NCBI GenBank assembly: GCA_040752595.1 | Contig: JBFMGX010000016.1 | Location: 36,463 to 100,462, forward strand | Direction: 5' to 3' | Origin: Candidatus Zixiibacteriota bacterium | GTDB lineage: Bacteria; Zixibacteria; MSB-5A5; WJJR01 | Length of the DNA stretch: 64,000 nt | Translations under genes and position numbers: made by a program | Shown: one piece after another, positions 51,959-61,474 of the stretch | Numbering within the stretch: the first letter of the stretch is position 1 | Layout of the letters: each line of letters starts with the position of its first letter | The notes under the pieces: generated by a model | What the model was told of the DNA's origin: nothing | The model's database searches: none | Seen by the model: the letters and a program-made list of their open reading frames with translations, nothing else

Positions 51959-53026
51959 GTGGACAGGCAGACAGCGGTACATTGTGTCCTTGTGGCGGCG
52001 GTCGCCGCGGCCGGTTGGGGCGCAGTCCCCTGCCTGGCCACTGAGGAATTCCGCTCGAGCGATACCAAGTCGTTTGTCGTCGGCACGCAGCCCGACATCG
52101 CCATTGAGACCATCAACGGCGACATATCCTACGTGGTCACGGAAGGGACAACGGCCACGGTCACCATCGAGACGATCGTGCGCGCGGACAACGCCGAGGA
52201 GGCGGAGCGAATCCGCCAGAAGATCCGTTTGACGGTCGAGGGGGACGAAGGGTTCCTCACCGCCCGTGTGGATTATCCCGACGATTTCCACCGGTGGCTG
52301 CGGGAGATCTTCGGCACACAACGCTCCATCACCGTGAGCTTCCATGTGCGCGGCCCCAAGGGGGCCGATGGCGTCCTCGGCTCCGTCTCAGGAGACGTAG
52401 ACGCTGAGGGCGTGTTGGGACATCTTGAGATGCGCAGCGTGTCGGGAGACATAGACGCGCGACGCCTGGGGGGGCGGCTGCGCATCAACTCCACTTCGGG
52501 GGACGTTCATATCACGGCAGCAGGGGCGTCCACCAGCATCCGCACGGTCTCCGGCGACCAATGGATCCAGACCTGCGCCGGCGACCTGGAGGCGAATTCG
52601 GTCTCCGGCAACGTCGAGGCCCACGCCGTCAGGGGAATGACCGAGGTGGGAACGGTCTCGGGTGATGTCACGCTGGACGGGCTGGAGGCGACAGTCCGCG
52701 TCGGTACGACATCGGGGGAAATCCGCATCGTGCAGGAGTCGGGTGGCTTCGATTTGCACTCGACCTCCGGTGATATCACGATCGAGTCGTCGGCTCCTGA
52801 GGAACCGTTGATTGTTCGATCCACGTCCGGCGAAGTCAGTGTGTCGGTCAGACCCGAATCCATCGGGCAAGCCGTCCTGGAGACATCCTCCGGCGACATT
52901 CAGGCCGACCTGGAAATGACGGTCCGGCAGCATACGCGGCATCGCCTTGTCGGGCGAGTCGGGCCAGGGGACCAGGAAATCAGAATCTCGACCGTCTCCG
53001 GCGACATCGTCCTCGGAGAACTATAA
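51959..53026 (+). CDS. Secreted DUF4097 beta-solenoid protein
   Basis: A 355-aa protein with a signal peptide (about 1-27). From residue 130 on, eleven or so short rungs each carry (S/T)(V/T)SG(D/E/N), such as SVSGDVDAE, STSGDVHIT and TVSGDIVLG. This is the DUF4097/DUF4098 repeat, predicted to coil into a right-handed beta-helix. Its biochemical role is unknown. GTG at 51959 sits after GGGGAGG. It is 17 bases behind the sigma gene and 12 before the bactofilin-like gene, so the three are co-transcribed. Confidence 0.87.
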   Translation: MDRQTAVHCVLVAAVAAAGWGAVPCLATEEFRSSDTKSFVVGTQPDIAIETINGDISYVVTEGTTATVTIETIVRADNAEEAERIRQKIRLTVEGDEGFLTARVDYPDDFHRWLREIFGTQRSITVSFHVRGPKGADGVLGSVSGDVDAEGVLGHLEMRSVSGDIDARRLGGRLRINSTSGDVHITAAGASTSIRTVSGDQWIQTCAGDLEANSVSGNVEAHAVRGMTEVGTVSGDVTLDGLEATVRVGTTSGEIRIVQESGGFDLHSTSGDITIESSAPEEPLIVRSTSGEVSVSVRPESIGQAVLETSSGDIQADLEMTVRQHTRHRLVGRVGPGDQEIRISTVSGDIVLGEL

Positions 53027-53038
53027 CGGGCAGTCTGA

Positions 53039-54448
53039 ATGAGGGCCGCACACCAAGTGATCGCGGGACGATTCCGCCCGGCCTCGAACCGGGTTGGGTC
53101 TGTGCGGCGGTATGTCCACTTCGCCATCATGGCGCTGATCGTTGTGGCTTGCCCATCTCCTTGCGGCAGTCACACGGCGATGGCGGCTGACCCGACGGCG
53201 ACGGTTGCTTCCCCTGCGCCTGCTCCACCACGACCACAACCGCGGGCGCACGTGGTGGTCGTGACCGACTCTCTCGCCGTTTCCCCCGAGGCGATGCCCG
53301 GTGACTCGATTTATGCCAGGGAAATCACCATCGATGCCAGTGGCATCAGCGTGGTTGGACGAGACGGACGGCGTTTGCGCTTCATGACCAGCCCGGGCGG
53401 GCGAATCGAACTGCCGGATATCCCCGGCGTGATTGTGCCGCCTCTCCCCGGGGGACACCCAGTGGTCTTGTCGGAAGACAAGCTGAGCAACTTCGTCCTG
53501 GCAGGAAACATCACGATCGATCCGGATGATGTTGCCGATGGCGATGTCGTCGGGATCTTCTGCGACGTGCACGTGCGGGGGCAGGTCGACGGCGACGTCG
53601 TCGTGGTCTTTGGCGACATTGACGTCGAAGGTACGATCAACGGCAGCGCCGTGGCGCCGTTCGGCACGGTGCGTCTCGGCCCGGAAGGATATGTCAGGTC
53701 GGACGTCACTGCCTCGCGGGTTCTCCGCGAGCCGGGGGGACGAATCGGCGGTCAGAGGCAGGAGACACGAATCGCCCCGTTTGGCGTCGGTCCGGGGGAA
53801 ATCGGCCGTACTTGGGGTAAGCCAACGGTCACGATCTTGATTCTTCTCAAGATTGTGCTGTGGCTGTTCCTCGTCCTGGTGGCCTATGCCTTGGCGGCGA
53901 AGAACATCACCAAGGTCAAAGATCGTGTCCGTGTGTCGTTCTTCAAGTCGTTTCTGATGGGCGTGCTGGCGCAGATTCTGGTTCTCCCGCTATTCCTGCT
54001 GCTGATTGTCACGATCGTCGGAATCCCCGTGGCCCTATTCCTGATGCCGCTCTTGATGTTTGCCGGTCTCATCCTGGCGCAGGCGGCCGTCGGCCAGTAT
54101 GTCAGCGATCTGCTCGCGGAGAATGCCGACCTCACCCTAAGGACGCCACTGGCACGAACCATCCTCGGTGTCTTGGTGCTGCAAGCACCGGCGCTTCTGA
54201 TGATCATCTCGATTTGGGGAACGGGCCCGACAGAACTCGGTGGTGTCTTCCGCGTCACGACCCTTAGTCTGCTCACGCTGTCCATCGTGATTGGGTACGT
54301 CGTGATGACACTGGGAACCGGCGCGGTTGTGCTCACCCGCTGGGGCACACGTCCGAAAGACGTTGAGGCACCTCCCCCACCCACCGCCCCTCACACCGAA
54401 CTCCCTGGCGCGACACCTCTGCCGCTCGCGGGGACTGGGAATTCGTAG
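53039..54448 (+). CDS. Membrane protein with bactofilin-like periplasmic domain
   Basis: A 469-aa protein. An N-terminal hydrophobic stretch (HFAIMALIVVACPSPCG) is followed by a Pro-rich linker. A beta-strand repeat part at about 150-215 (GNITIDPDDVADGDVVGIFC, then VHVRGQVDGDVVVVFGDIDV) resembles the bactofilin/polymer-forming fold. Four or so membrane helices fill 265-440 (LILLKIVLWLFLVLVAYAL; LAQILVLPLFLLLIVTIVGI). A Pro-rich tail ends it. It may assemble at the envelope together with the DUF4097 protein. The bactofilin comparison is from pattern only. Confidence 0.75.
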   Translation: MRAAHQVIAGRFRPASNRVGSVRRYVHFAIMALIVVACPSPCGSHTAMAADPTATVASPAPAPPRPQPRAHVVVVTDSLAVSPEAMPGDSIYAREITIDASGISVVGRDGRRLRFMTSPGGRIELPDIPGVIVPPLPGGHPVVLSEDKLSNFVLAGNITIDPDDVADGDVVGIFCDVHVRGQVDGDVVVVFGDIDVEGTINGSAVAPFGTVRLGPEGYVRSDVTASRVLREPGGRIGGQRQETRIAPFGVGPGEIGRTWGKPTVTILILLKIVLWLFLVLVAYALAAKNITKVKDRVRVSFFKSFLMGVLAQILVLPLFLLLIVTIVGIPVALFLMPLLMFAGLILAQAAVGQYVSDLLAENADLTLRTPLARTILGVLVLQAPALLMIISIWGTGPTELGGVFRVTTLSLLTLSIVIGYVVMTLGTGAVVLTRWGTRPKDVEAPPPPTAPHTELPGATPLPLAGTGNS

Positions 54449-54467
54449 CTCCGTGCTTTGCACGCAC

Positions 54468-54540
54468 CGTCAGGGGGCTGAAAGCCCGCTGTCCTTATGA
54501 CATAGCACTTCGCGGACAGGGGGCTTTCAGCCCCCTGACG
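54468..54540. repeat. Long hairpin repeat GTCAGGGGGCTGAAAGCCC
   Basis: Arms 54468-54487 and 54521-54540 are perfect 20-bp complements. After one mismatch six more pairs (54489-54494 with 54514-54519) extend the stem to about 27 bp around a 19-base loop. It is just after the end of the ECF operon and may stop transcription, though no U-tract follows. Confidence 0.75.
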
Positions 54541-54592
54541 TAGCCATCGGGGGAAGGTGCGCCTTACCGGACCGTCCGCGAGGGAATCAGTC

Positions 54593-54656
54593 CCCCACCC
54601 GCAGGGTGGGGTTGTTCTGACAAATGCACGGGGCAGATTCCCACCCCTCGGGTGGG
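54593..54656. repeat. Twin CCCACCC hairpins
   Basis: CCCCACCC/GGGTGGGG (54593-54611, loop GCA) and CCCACCC/GGGTGGG (54640-54656, loop CTC) are two short near-identical stems in one spacer. Confidence 0.65.
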
Positions 54657-54681
54657 GCACTTACGGAGGACAGCAACATTA

Positions 54682-54708
54682 AGGCCCCGTTCCAGCGGAA
54701 CGGGGCCT
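54682..54708 (-). terminator. Terminator after rpoD
   Basis: A 12-bp perfect stem AGGCCCCGTTCC/GGAACGGGGCCT with a 3-base loop, 33 bases past the rpoD stop on the minus strand. Only a short T-rich end (TTAATGTT) follows, but the stem is very strong. It may also serve the convergent operon. Confidence 0.7.
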
Positions 54709-54740
54709 CAGGGTCCGTTTTCAGTTGTGTGTTGGACCGG

Positions 54741-55604
54741 TCAGTCCAAATAGGCGCGCAGCGACTTGCAGCGCGAGGCGTGACGGAGACGGCGGATCGC
54801 TTTCTCTTTGATCTGGCGCACCCGCTCGCGGGTGAGGTTGAAGCGCACGCCGATCTCCTCCAAGGTCAGGGCTTTCTCGTGGGAGAGCCCGAAGTAGAGG
54901 TTGATCACCTCGGCTTCGCGGGGCGTCAGCGTGTCCAGCGCCTTCTCGATCTCCAGACGCAGCGAGTCCTTCAAGAGCGACTCATCCGGTGCCGGCTGCA
55001 GTTCGTCTTCGAGAACGTCGATCAGACTGTTGTCTTCCGACGTCGAAAACGGCGCATCCAGCGACAGGTGCGTGTTCGAAATCTTCAGCGTGTCGGACAC
55101 CTCCGAAGCCGAGAGCTCCAACTCGCGCGCGATCTCATCCGGTGAGGGCTCGCGCCCGAACTCCTGCTCCAACGACGAGGCGATCTTGCCGATCTTGTGC
55201 AGCGTGCCCACACGGTTGAGCGGCAGACGCACGATGCGCGACTGCTCGGCCAACGCCTGCAGGATCGCCTGGCGAATCCACCAGACGGCGTACGAGATGA
55301 ACTTGAACCCGCGCGTCTCGTCGAAGCGCTTGGCGGCTTTGATCAATCCGATGTTGCCCTCGTTGATCAGATCGGCCAGGGACAGGCCCTGGTTCTGATA
55401 CTGTTTGGCAACCGAGACCACAAACCGCAAGTTCGCCTTGGTCAGACGCTCAAGGGCGGTTTCATCGCCCTGCTTGATGCGCTTGGCCAGAGACACTTCC
55501 TGGGCCGATGTCAACAGCGGTGTTTCGCCGATCTCCTTCAGGTACAAATCGAGTGACCGGTCTTCATCCCGGTACTTGCGAGAAGTTCTGACGCTCGTAC
55601 CCAT
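54741..55604 (-). CDS. rpoD: Primary RNA polymerase sigma factor (SigA/RpoD, short type)
   Basis: A 287-aa group 1 sigma factor. Regions: 1.2 ([13 protein letters not shown]), 2 ([20 protein letters not shown], then [20 protein letters not shown]), 3 ([17 protein letters not shown]) and 4 ([20 protein letters not shown], then [20 protein letters not shown]). There is no region 1.1 and the protein is about half the E. coli length. This closely resembles Bacteroidetes-type sigma factors and supports an FCB-group host. AGGAGG directly abuts the ATG, an unusually short spacing. It is 17 bases after the htrA stop. Confidence 0.93.
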   Translation of the reverse strand: MGTSVRTSRKYRDEDRSLDLYLKEIGETPLLTSAQEVSLAKRIKQGDETALERLTKANLRFVVSVAKQYQNQGLSLADLINEGNIGLIKAAKRFDETRGFKFISYAVWWIRQAILQALAEQSRIVRLPLNRVGTLHKIGKIASSLEQEFGREPSPDEIARELELSASEVSDTLKISNTHLSLDAPFSTSEDNSLIDVLEDELQPAPDESLLKDSLRLEIEKALDTLTPREAEVINLYFGLSHEKALTLEEIGVRFNLTRERVRQIKEKAIRRLRHASRCKSLRAYLD

Positions 55605-55621
55605 CCTCCTATGCTGGGGTG

Positions 55622-57109
55622 TTAGTTCTGCCGCGCCGGCCGGACCGCGATATAGGCGGTCTGTCCCTGCTGGCCGTACACCAGAAGCGACACCGCCTTG
55701 GTCTGATCGCCGATCTGCGCGACCTTCTCCTCGTATTCGCCACGACTCCGGATCGGTTCGTGGTTGATCTCCGCAATGATCATCCCGATGCGAATACCCT
55801 TCTCATACGCCGGACCGGCGGCGTCGATGTCGGTGACCAGGACGCCGGGATGGAATTCAGACTCATACTGTACCGCCAGTTGCGGCGTCGCCGTCGTCAC
55901 CTCGATCCCGAGCCAGAGGGTCTCCGCACTCGACGGAGCCGGTTCGTCGCTCTCGGACGAGGCCCGGAGGGCACGGTCGCGATCTTCGAGCGTCACGGCG
56001 AACGTCTGCGGCCGCCCGTTGCGCAGCACGCCAAGGCGCACCGTTGTCCCGGCCCGCGCCTGCCAGATCAGACGCATGAACTGCTGGGTATCGGTGATCT
56101 TCTCGTCGTTCACCGTGACGATCACGTCACCGGGTTTCAACTCCGCCCGTTGGGCCGGTGTATCGTCCATCACCCGGTCGATGATCGCCCCCTCGGCCGT
56201 CTCCAATCCCTCGGCTTCTGCGTCATCCCAGGAGACATCATGCAACTGGATGCCCAGCCAGCCTCGGGGAACCCTGCCGGAAGCCAAGAGATCGGGAATG
56301 ACCATCTTGGCGAAATTGACCGGGATGGCGAAGCCGATCCCGACATTGGCACCGGTCGGGCTGGCAATCGCGGCGTTGATGCCGATCACTTCCCCCTTCA
56401 AGTTCACCAGCGGCCCGCCGGAATTCCCGGGATTGATCGAGGCGTCTGTCTGGATGTAGTCCTGATATGTCGGCGTCTCCGAGCCGAAATTCAGACTCTT
56501 GCGGCCGACGGCCGAGATCACACCGACGGTGACGGTGCGATCCAATCCCTGCTGAGGAAACGGATTGCCGACCGCGACCGCCCAGTCACCGACCAGTATC
56601 GAGTCGGAATCTCCCAGCGTCACGGCGGGTAACTCGTGATCCGCCTTGATCTGCAGAACCGCCAGGTCCGTCTCCCGATCCGTGCCCACCAGTTCCGCCC
56701 GGAGCTCCATCTTGTCGGAGAGGCGCACAGTGATGTTGTCCGCTCCATTCACGACGTGGTAGTTCGTCAGAATGTATCCGTCAGGGCGAAAGATGAAGCC
56801 CGACCCGAGGGACTTCTGCCGACTGCGCCCCGTGTCGGGGCCGAACCAGTCCTCGAAGAACGGTTCGAAGGAGTGGAATCGTCGCGCATCGACGACCTTC
56901 TCCGCCGAGATGTTGACGACGGCATCCTTGACGGTTTGGACGACGTTGACGAACGGGCTGTGGCCGTTGCCGGTGACCCATCCTCCGGGCGGGGCGCCTT
57001 GGCCCGCTGCCGGGACGCCATGGCCAATGAACAGGACCAACAGGGAAGGAACGAAGACCGCAAGCCAGCGTCGGGAAGACGACAACGAAGACGTCAGACG
57101 GGTAATCAC
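55622..57109 (-). CDS. htrA: Do-like periplasmic serine protease HtrA/DegP
   Basis: A 495-aa protease and chaperone. Signal anchor at about 14-36. The trypsin-like triad is H118 (LTNYHVV), D148 (TDLAVLQ) and S230 (NPGNSGGPL). Two PDZ domains follow (about 275-365 with [12 protein letters not shown], and about 395-490 with [18 protein letters not shown]). It degrades misfolded envelope proteins. The GTG at 57109 with AGGAG upstream is chosen. The longer frame to 57253 crosses a good promoter and is rejected. rpoD lies 17 bases downstream, probably in the same transcript. Confidence 0.93.
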   Translation of the reverse strand: MITRLTSSLSSSRRWLAVFVPSLLVLFIGHGVPAAGQGAPPGGWVTGNGHSPFVNVVQTVKDAVVNISAEKVVDARRFHSFEPFFEDWFGPDTGRSRQKSLGSGFIFRPDGYILTNYHVVNGADNITVRLSDKMELRAELVGTDRETDLAVLQIKADHELPAVTLGDSDSILVGDWAVAVGNPFPQQGLDRTVTVGVISAVGRKSLNFGSETPTYQDYIQTDASINPGNSGGPLVNLKGEVIGINAAIASPTGANVGIGFAIPVNFAKMVIPDLLASGRVPRGWLGIQLHDVSWDDAEAEGLETAEGAIIDRVMDDTPAQRAELKPGDVIVTVNDEKITDTQQFMRLIWQARAGTTVRLGVLRNGRPQTFAVTLEDRDRALRASSESDEPAPSSAETLWLGIEVTTATPQLAVQYESEFHPGVLVTDIDAAGPAYEKGIRIGMIIAEINHEPIRSRGEYEEKVAQIGDQTKAVSLLVYGQQGQTAYIAVRPARQN

Positions 57110-57140
57110 GGTACAATTCTCCTCAAGAGCACAAACTTGT

Positions 57141-57169
57141 ATTTTACTACCCACAGGCCCTCGTTTCAA
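57141..57169 (-). promoter_or_regulatory. Promoter of htrA (and perhaps rpoD)
   Basis: On the minus strand TTGAAA (57169-57164), a 17-base spacer and TAAAAT (57146-57141): near-consensus. Start near 57134, leader about 25 bases. No ECF-type or heat-shock motif was seen. Confidence 0.65.
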
Positions 57170-57464
57170 GGCCTTTCTCGACCTCATTTTATACGATTTG
57201 CGGTCGTTTTGTTCCCACCAGTACGGCGGGCCCGGCCCCGTGCGGAGACACATGCCTGAAGCCGCCGGCGACCTCGCTTTCCATCAGCACAGGATGTCGC
57301 CCGCAACTTCAGCCGAAGCCTATGTCAGAACGTGCGTACCCCATCGCGCCATTGCATATACGGCCCGAACCCGATCCTGTTGTGACAACGGTCTGCCTCG
57401 GACGGGATTTCGTCACCCGCAGGAGAACCCCTGACGGCGTGATCGATCCCGCAGAGACCCGTGG

Positions 57465-59702
57465 TCACTTCCGTTCAATACTGAAGAGTCTGGAATCGCC
57501 GCGGCTCAGACGGATCTCGATACCCGCCTTGAGGTCCCGAGCTGAGAGTTTGTGGGACTCCGTGCCCAGAATGTCCGTCAGAACGACCCGAGGCGAAGTG
57601 AGGCCCAGCGCCCCGAGGTCGGCGCCGACGATGACTCCCCGGCCTGCAGAGTCGCCGCTGTCTTCGATCATGCCCAGCGTGTCGGCCACGTCGTACACCA
57701 TCAGCAGTGCCGCCTTCGCATGCCCCTGAAGTACGACATGAACATGCGGGTCGGACGAGAATACGGGCGACGTCAGCTTACCGAGCTTCAAGACATCATT
57801 CAGGAGGATCAGCTTCTCCGGCAGGAGATGCGAACCAGGCGAGAAGGTCAACACCGTAACCTGACCCTTGCCGCACTTGTTCGAGACGCCGAGGAGCTTC
57901 GTCCCGGCCTTCACCAGTTTGGCGGCTCGGTCGGGGGCGCGCTTGATGGTCCCCCAGACAGCGGTGTTGAACGTATGGTGCTTGGCTTCGACCGTCAAAA
58001 GGCCGGGCTCGAAGGAGGTGCGGACGCCGATCCCTTTGGCGAGGATCTCACAGGGATCCATCGAGTTGTCGAACCGGGGCAGAACACCATAGAGGATCAG
58101 GTGCGCACCGCCCTTGGCCAATTGCAGGAGACGTTCCTGGCTGGCTGAATCCATGAACTCGCCGGTCGGCACGACAACTGTCCCGTACTTGTCGAGACGA
58201 TCAGGAACCGCCAAATCGAAGACGCGATAGTCGTACCCCAACGCCATCACATCGGCAGCCGTCGCATCGAACTGGGCTCCCATGAGGTCATAGAGGTAGC
58301 CATGTGACGCGCAGCGACCCAGGAGCGCGGCGCGCTGATACGGGCGATACTGGACCAGAGCCACATCGGCGAAATCCCGCATCGTCTCGAAGCGTAGGGT
58401 CGTCAGTTGTGAGACGGCTTCCCGGATGACCTCATAGGAAGGAAGAATGGCGCCGTCGGCTTCCAGGGCGGCATCATACCAGCGCTGCCGACCGACGAAC
58501 ATGTGGAAGTTGAATCCCTTGAGTCCCGCGGCAAGAGCCGCCACCAACAGGCGCTTGGAGTCGCGCGCCCCCAGTGGTCGGAACGACCGACCGGCATGTG
58601 GATCCGCATGGCGATTGCCGATTGTCAACTCGGTGGAGAAACCCGTCGGCTGCCATCCGGCAACACTGCGTGCCTGACGGATCGTCTCCGCGAACGGCCG
58701 GTTCCAGTCGAGGTTGACGGTGTACAGCACCCGTCCGGAATCCCTCGCCCCGGCCACATCGGGGAAATGGTACGATCCATGAAAGGCCAGACTGCGCGTG
58801 AATAGCACCGAGACTTCCGTCTGCGACATCAGTTCGGCCAAGGCCTCCGCGTAGCGGTTGACAACCCACTCGCGGAACTCCACCCAGTCCATGAGCCGGC
58901 AGAACTCGGGCGGGGTCTTGCACTCGGCCGTCTCAGGCGGTGTGGCCTCCTCGAATCCCTTGTGCCGCGTCTTCCACAGCCGATTGAGGCGGTCAATTGT
59001 CTCGTATTTCTCCGTCAGAAACTGCCCGAAGAACGACCGCGACCCCTGGGGACTAAAATCGGCGGAGAGCGGCGCGAAATGCCCGGCGAACGACGTTTCA
59101 TGATCCAGTTCGACCATGAAGACCGGCCCGCGGGGGTAGATGTAGTTCTTGACCACTTCGCTGAGCACCGAGAAGTAGTTTTTGAGGAGGATGTGGAAAC
59201 GATTACCCAAGTATGAGGGCAGGGCCACAGCCTTGGCTCCGGCACCTGGGTCGGCAGTGATATGCTGCCCGGCGTGATCGACGGCCAAATTGTCCGGATG
59301 ACGGACGACAAACTCGGGGATGCCGCCATTGTCCCACTCCGAAGCCAGCCACGGCCCCGGACGCAGCATGATCTTGAAGCCGAACTCTCGACACAACTCG
59401 AGGAAGACAATCAAGTCCTTGGTGGGGTCGGTCGATCCCGCAAAGTCGAATTCACCCTGACGCGTCTCATGGAGATTCCACGGAACAGCGGTGGAGATGA
59501 TGCGGAAACCCGCCTTGCGGATTCGCTCGAAACAAACTGACCAATGTCGTTTGGCGACACGGAAGTAGTGCATCTCCGCCACATAGGGCAGGAATTCCTC
59601 CTTGCCGATCACGAACTTGTGATCGACGACGCGGAGCGAGGATCGCGAATCCCTTGTGCCGCCTATGGTTAGTAAGAAGGGATCACTCGTTCGATCATCC
59701 AT
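57465..59702 (-). CDS. GH35-like glycoside hydrolase with altered acid/base motif
   Basis: A 745-aa protein. The N-terminal 350 residues match GH35 beta-galactosidases: FLPYVAEMHYFRVAKRHW, TAVPWNLHETRQGEFDF, LRPGPWLASEWDNGGIPEF, a nucleophile-like E358 (GFSTELTIGN). At the acid/base site, where GH35 reads QVENEYG, this protein has VELDHETS (196-204), so E202 is kept but the Asn before it, invariant in clan GH-A, is His201. There is no signal peptide, so it appears cytoplasmic. The C-terminal half holds a GATase-like segment (VVVPTGEFMDSASQERLLQL) as in GH42/GH35 relatives. Substrate unknown. GAAGGA precedes the ATG at 8 bases. Confidence 0.8.
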   Translation of the reverse strand: MDDRTSDPFLLTIGGTRDSRSSLRVVDHKFVIGKEEFLPYVAEMHYFRVAKRHWSVCFERIRKAGFRIISTAVPWNLHETRQGEFDFAGSTDPTKDLIVFLELCREFGFKIMLRPGPWLASEWDNGGIPEFVVRHPDNLAVDHAGQHITADPGAGAKAVALPSYLGNRFHILLKNYFSVLSEVVKNYIYPRGPVFMVELDHETSFAGHFAPLSADFSPQGSRSFFGQFLTEKYETIDRLNRLWKTRHKGFEEATPPETAECKTPPEFCRLMDWVEFREWVVNRYAEALAELMSQTEVSVLFTRSLAFHGSYHFPDVAGARDSGRVLYTVNLDWNRPFAETIRQARSVAGWQPTGFSTELTIGNRHADPHAGRSFRPLGARDSKRLLVAALAAGLKGFNFHMFVGRQRWYDAALEADGAILPSYEVIREAVSQLTTLRFETMRDFADVALVQYRPYQRAALLGRCASHGYLYDLMGAQFDATAADVMALGYDYRVFDLAVPDRLDKYGTVVVPTGEFMDSASQERLLQLAKGGAHLILYGVLPRFDNSMDPCEILAKGIGVRTSFEPGLLTVEAKHHTFNTAVWGTIKRAPDRAAKLVKAGTKLLGVSNKCGKGQVTVLTFSPGSHLLPEKLILLNDVLKLGKLTSPVFSSDPHVHVVLQGHAKAALLMVYDVADTLGMIEDSGDSAGRGVIVGADLGALGLTSPRVVLTDILGTESHKLSARDLKAGIEIRLSRGDSRLFSIERK

Positions 59703-59729
59703 TGGCCATTCCTTCTCCGGAAAACCCCC

Positions 59730-59759
59730 TATTTAGCAAAACCACCCACTTCAAGTCAA
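59730..59759 (-). promoter_or_regulatory. Promoter of the GH35-like gene
   Basis: On the minus strand TTGACT (59759-59754), 18 bases, TAAATA (59735-59730), in a clearly AT-rich stretch. Start near 59723, leader about 20 bases. Confidence 0.6.
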
Positions 59760-59884
59760 GGAATATCTCCTAATACACAGCCAGACAACGCGTTGCCGCG
59801 CCACTGCCATTATGGCAGCGCCTCTGGCCATCACTTACACGACTCTGGAATCGTCGTATTCCGCGGAAAGGCGAGGAAGCAACC

Positions 59885-61474
59885 CTATTTCAGAAGGAGC
59901 ATGCTACGGATCGATTCGAAATCCCCGCTGACAATGCGGCAGAAATAGACCCCAGTCGATAGCGTCCGACCGGCATTATCTCGCCCGTCCCAATCCACGG
60001 CATAGACTCCCAGCGGCTTGAATTCGTCGAGGAGCGTCCTGACCGATCGACCGAGGATGTCGAACACTTCGACCCGGACGCGGGCATCGTGCGGAAGACC
60101 GAAGCGCACCACGGTGGAGGAATTGAACGGGTTGGGGTAGTTCTGTTCCAGCGAGAACTTGGCGGGGACACCATCTCCCGCCTCCAATTGGCGCACGGCA
60201 GCGGCTTCGGCGACGGTGATGGTCACGACATCGGTGTCTGCCAGAAGTCCGTCTGAGGCGATGAAAGTGACATGGTAGTCTCCGGCTTGGCTGAGATCAG
60301 GGTCAAAGACAAATGACCCGCTGCCATCCCCATTGTCCGAGAAGCTCGCGTTGAGCGGCACGTTCAAAGCCGAGAGCGCAGGGACCGTGGCATCGATGTC
60401 ATGGCCGATCACCGTAAGCGCGAGATGCTCCCCCTCGTTGACCGACTGCGGGGAAATGTGATCGAGCACCGGCGCCGCGTTCGTATGGGCGACCATGATC
60501 GTAACGACTTCGCCGTCCGCAAGTTCTCCGTCCCAAGCAATGAAGAGAACATCGTAGATCCCTTCCTGCGTGTAGTCGGGATGGAAGATGAATGTCCCCG
60601 TGCCGTTGCTGCTGTCGATCAACGCCGAATGATCGGGTGGGTTCGCCACCATGAGGAGCGGAGTTGTTCCGTCAAGATCGGATGCTGAGATCGGAAATGC
60701 CAGCGAGCCGCCTTCGGCAGTCGTCTTGGAGCCGATAGTGGCAAGCACAGGGGCATTGTTGGCGTTCGGGTTGATGGTCACAATGCCCCGCCGGAATGCA
60801 AACATGACGCCCGCAAAGGACAGATCAGTCCCTTGCAGGTGGTTGTTGGGGCACGTACACGCGGTGTCGATCTCAAAACTGCCCGGGACGGAATCGACAT
60901 CGAAGACAAACTCGAATGAGGGTCCAGCCAGGTATGGCGTTGAGTCACCGTCTTGCGGCCAACCGTGATGGACACCGGCTGCGCTGTCGCTCCCTGACGG
61001 TAGATACCAAAGGTGCGGGGGAGCGCTTGTGCTCACTCCGGCCCACAGGAAGCCGTCGGGGGACGTGAAGTCCACTGGACTACTGGTATTGTACGCATGA
61101 GCAACGGGCCCACTGCAGAGGGGGAAACCACCGCCCGCGTGGCAGTTCGTGTCGGTGGGTGTGCCGTAGACTATCTTACTCACGGAACTCGTGAGTGCGC
61201 TGGCGGAGATCCTGCGATCCGGCGGTGCCGAGAAGACACAAGACCCCATAATGTACGACCCGTTGGCATCGGTATCGCGAAACTCCAGCGGCATGACGAA
61301 AGCGGTGAGGGGCGTGTCGTTGACCACCCAAACGCCGATGGTCACGTCGGTATCACCGGGATGGACCGACTTGGACTCGACCCAGACGGCGTTGTATGCG
61401 CACGCCGTCCCGGCACCCAAGAGGCCGCACAGAACGCAGATTGCGACGACGATCCGGGGCCGATTCACGGACAT
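59885..61474 (-). CDS. Secreted cohesin-like/Ig-like protein with type IX sorting domain (paralogue 1)
   Basis: A 529-aa protein. Signal peptide 1-26. Residues 27-235 form a cohesin-like domain (YNAVWVESKSVHPGDTDVTI, then GVWVVNDTPL). Two cadherin/Ig-like modules follow at about 245-335 and 336-425, each with an NAAPVL..I opening and a FIAWDGELADGEVV or FIASDGLLADTDVV close. The C-terminal 87 residues are a FlgD-like type IX sorting signal: EQNYPNPFNSSTVVRFGLP, GRSVRTLLDE, and RSMLLLK at the end. It would cross the outer membrane by T9SS and stay on the surface. It begins directly after the stop of paralogue 2. Confidence 0.87.
   Translation of the reverse strand: MSVNRPRIVVAICVLCGLLGAGTACAYNAVWVESKSVHPGDTDVTIGVWVVNDTPLTAFVMPLEFRDTDANGSYIMGSCVFSAPPDRRISASALTSSVSKIVYGTPTDTNCHAGGGFPLCSGPVAHAYNTSSPVDFTSPDGFLWAGVSTSAPPHLWYLPSGSDSAAGVHHGWPQDGDSTPYLAGPSFEFVFDVDSVPGSFEIDTACTCPNNHLQGTDLSFAGVMFAFRRGIVTINPNANNAPVLATIGSKTTAEGGSLAFPISASDLDGTTPLLMVANPPDHSALIDSSNGTGTFIFHPDYTQEGIYDVLFIAWDGELADGEVVTIMVAHTNAAPVLDHISPQSVNEGEHLALTVIGHDIDATVPALSALNVPLNASFSDNGDGSGSFVFDPDLSQAGDYHVTFIASDGLLADTDVVTITVAEAAAVRQLEAGDGVPAKFSLEQNYPNPFNSSTVVRFGLPHDARVRVEVFDILGRSVRTLLDEFKPLGVYAVDWDGRDNAGRTLSTGVYFCRIVSGDFESIRSMLLLK

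Noticed and set aside
57110-57253. N-terminal extension of HtrA to 57253
   Set aside because: It crosses a near-consensus promoter and an AGGAG site placed for the GTG at 57109, after which a normal signal anchor follows.
57322-57729. Plus-strand 135-aa frame at the end of the GH35-like gene
   Set aside because: Overlaps the glycosidase end; no ribosome-binding site and no recognisable features.
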